From Oceanobacillus damuensis (lineage in GTDB: Bacteria; Bacillota; Bacilli; Bacillales; Amphibacillaceae): a stretch of DNA of 64,000 bases. The position numbers and the translations under genes were made by a program. The stretch is taken from NCBI RefSeq assembly GCF_001618145.1, contig NZ_LQNF01000005.1, positions 62,001-126,000 on the forward strand. The letters are read 5' to 3'. Within the stretch, counting starts at the first letter, position 1; each line of letters starts with the position of its first letter. Below the pieces are notes generated by a model. The model had not been told where the DNA came from. It searched no databases and saw only the letters and a program-made list of their open reading frames with translations. Of the stretch, positions 63,443 through 64,000 are shown in pieces.

Positions 63443-64000
63443 CTAGTGGTTCGCACCACTACTCTTATATCCCGTATTTGCTTTCACCTTAACTTCTGCA
63501 TAACGTTTCATATTCGATTCCTTCGATAAAATCGTACCTACATATCCCCCAAGGAAACCAAGTGGTACCGAAACGAGAGCTGGATTCGCAAGTGGGAAAA
63601 TCGGTTCTCCTACGAATAATGCGGCCCCTTCAATCGGCGAGAAAACACTTGGACTAAGCGATACGAGGATTAATGCTGAAAACAACCCAGTTAGCATTGC
63701 TGTAACTGCTCCCGCTGTATTGAATCTTTTCCAATATACGGTGTAAAGAATAACCGGTAAGTTGGCACTTGCAGCTATGCAAAAGGCAAGTGAGACAAGG
63801 AACGCCACGTTTAAATATTGAGCAAATAACGCTAAAACAATCGACAGAACAGATACTGCTAGGGATGCGTAACGAGCCGCTTTTACCTGCTCCGATTCCG
63901 AAACCTTCCCTTTTTTTATAATTTGGCCGTATAAATCATGGGCAAATGCCGATGCACCCGCTAGTACAAGCCCCGCTACGACCGCTAATATCGTAGCGAA
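63443..64000 (-). CDS. Acetate-type sodium:solute symporter, C-terminal part (partial)
   Basis: 186 codons, open at the window edge. AVVAGLVLAGASAFAHDLYG and NVAFLVSLAFCIAASANLPV match the ActP/acetate permease branch of the SSS family. Five hydrophobic segments are visible, and the tail is SSGANH. Sodium-driven uptake of acetate or a related short-chain acid is expected. The start lies beyond 64000. Confidence 0.88.
   Translation of the reverse strand, partial: FATILAVVAGLVLAGASAFAHDLYGQIIKKGKVSESEQVKAARYASLAVSVLSIVLALFAQYLNVAFLVSLAFCIAASANLPVILYTVYWKRFNTAGAVTAMLTGLFSALILVSLSPSVFSPIEGAALFVGEPIFPLANPALVSVPLGFLGGYVGTILSKESNMKRYAEVKVKANTGYKSSGANH

Noticed and set aside
1-64000. CRISPR array
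   Set aside because: No regularly spaced identical repeats were seen; the GGGGACAGG copies are few, long and irregular.
1-64000. tRNA or rRNA genes
   Set aside because: No tRNA cloverleaf landmarks (GGTTCRANYCC with a matching acceptor) or rRNA motifs were noticed on reading; a tRNA scan was not possible.

Overview
The window looks like a chromosome segment of a low-GC Gram-positive bacterium of the Bacillaceae, most like Oceanobacillus, Virgibacillus or Lentibacillus. Evidence: AT-rich DNA, strong AGGAGG-type ribosome binding sites, lipoboxes, families typical of Bacillaceae (DUF2339, DUF4349, DUF6376), CcpA-type cre sites, and a group IIC intron remnant that resembles from memory the Oceanobacillus iheyensis intron. 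No rRNA, tRNA or CRISPR array was seen.

Layout. 1-3 kb: a PTS IIC-IIA permease (cut by the window edge) divergent from an AraC-type regulator, with repeated half-sites between them. 3-6.2 kb: a large DUF2339 membrane protein, a broken VWA gene and two copies of a 125-bp dispersed repeat. 6.2-25.3 kb: a dense defence-like island. It holds a NERD/zinc-ribbon protein, a winged-helix/PD-(D/E)XK-like protein, a tightly overlapping operon (DUF6361 protein, double-HxK PLD protein, large SF2 helicase), two convergent units that each pair a nucleotide pyrophosphohydrolase with a PLD-helicase fusion, a ScoMcrA-like SRA-HNH nuclease, two decayed GIY-YIG/DUF4357 genes lying in a direct duplication, phage-type DnaD and sigma remnants, and a group IIC intron remnant.

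25.3-34.4 kb: a SET-domain pseudogene, an MBL-fold lipoprotein and an aromatic-degradation operon (GntR/FadR repressor, FAH hydrolase, flavin hydroxylase, extradiol dioxygenase, ABM protein, broken enoyl-CoA hydratase, acetoacetate-CoA ligase). A 20-bp perfect inverted repeat overlaps its promoter. 34.4-40.5 kb: a decayed alcohol dehydrogenase, a DUF4349 lipoprotein, an SsuABC-like transporter operon with a DsbA-like protein, and several gene scraps. 40.5-52.3 kb: a complete phenol to catechol meta-cleavage pathway. It has a two-component flavin hydroxylase, catechol 2,3-dioxygenase, semialdehyde dehydrogenase, tautomerase, decarboxylase, hydratase, aldolase and acylating acetaldehyde dehydrogenase, with an IclR regulator in the middle and an unusual XylR_N/V4R sensor joined to a PucR-type HTH upstream. 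Three cre-like sites suggest CcpA control. The end products would be pyruvate and acetyl-CoA.

52.3-64 kb: housekeeping-type genes (a PH-like membrane protein, DUF6376 lipoprotein, DUF454 protein, adenine deaminase, CBS protein, GT8 glycosyltransferase, FUSC-family protein, aldehyde dehydrogenase, acetate-type Na+ symporter). Four copies of a 150-294 bp element with GGGGACAGG-type ends are interspersed, closely bracketing the FUSC and aldehyde dehydrogenase genes.

The strongest candidate for an undescribed system is the DUF6361-PLD-helicase operon, whose ancestral form probably also carried the GIY-YIG/DUF4357 gene. Next to it lie two pyrophosphohydrolase plus PLD-helicase units. All functional statements rest on reading the sequence and on remembered family features; no database search was run.
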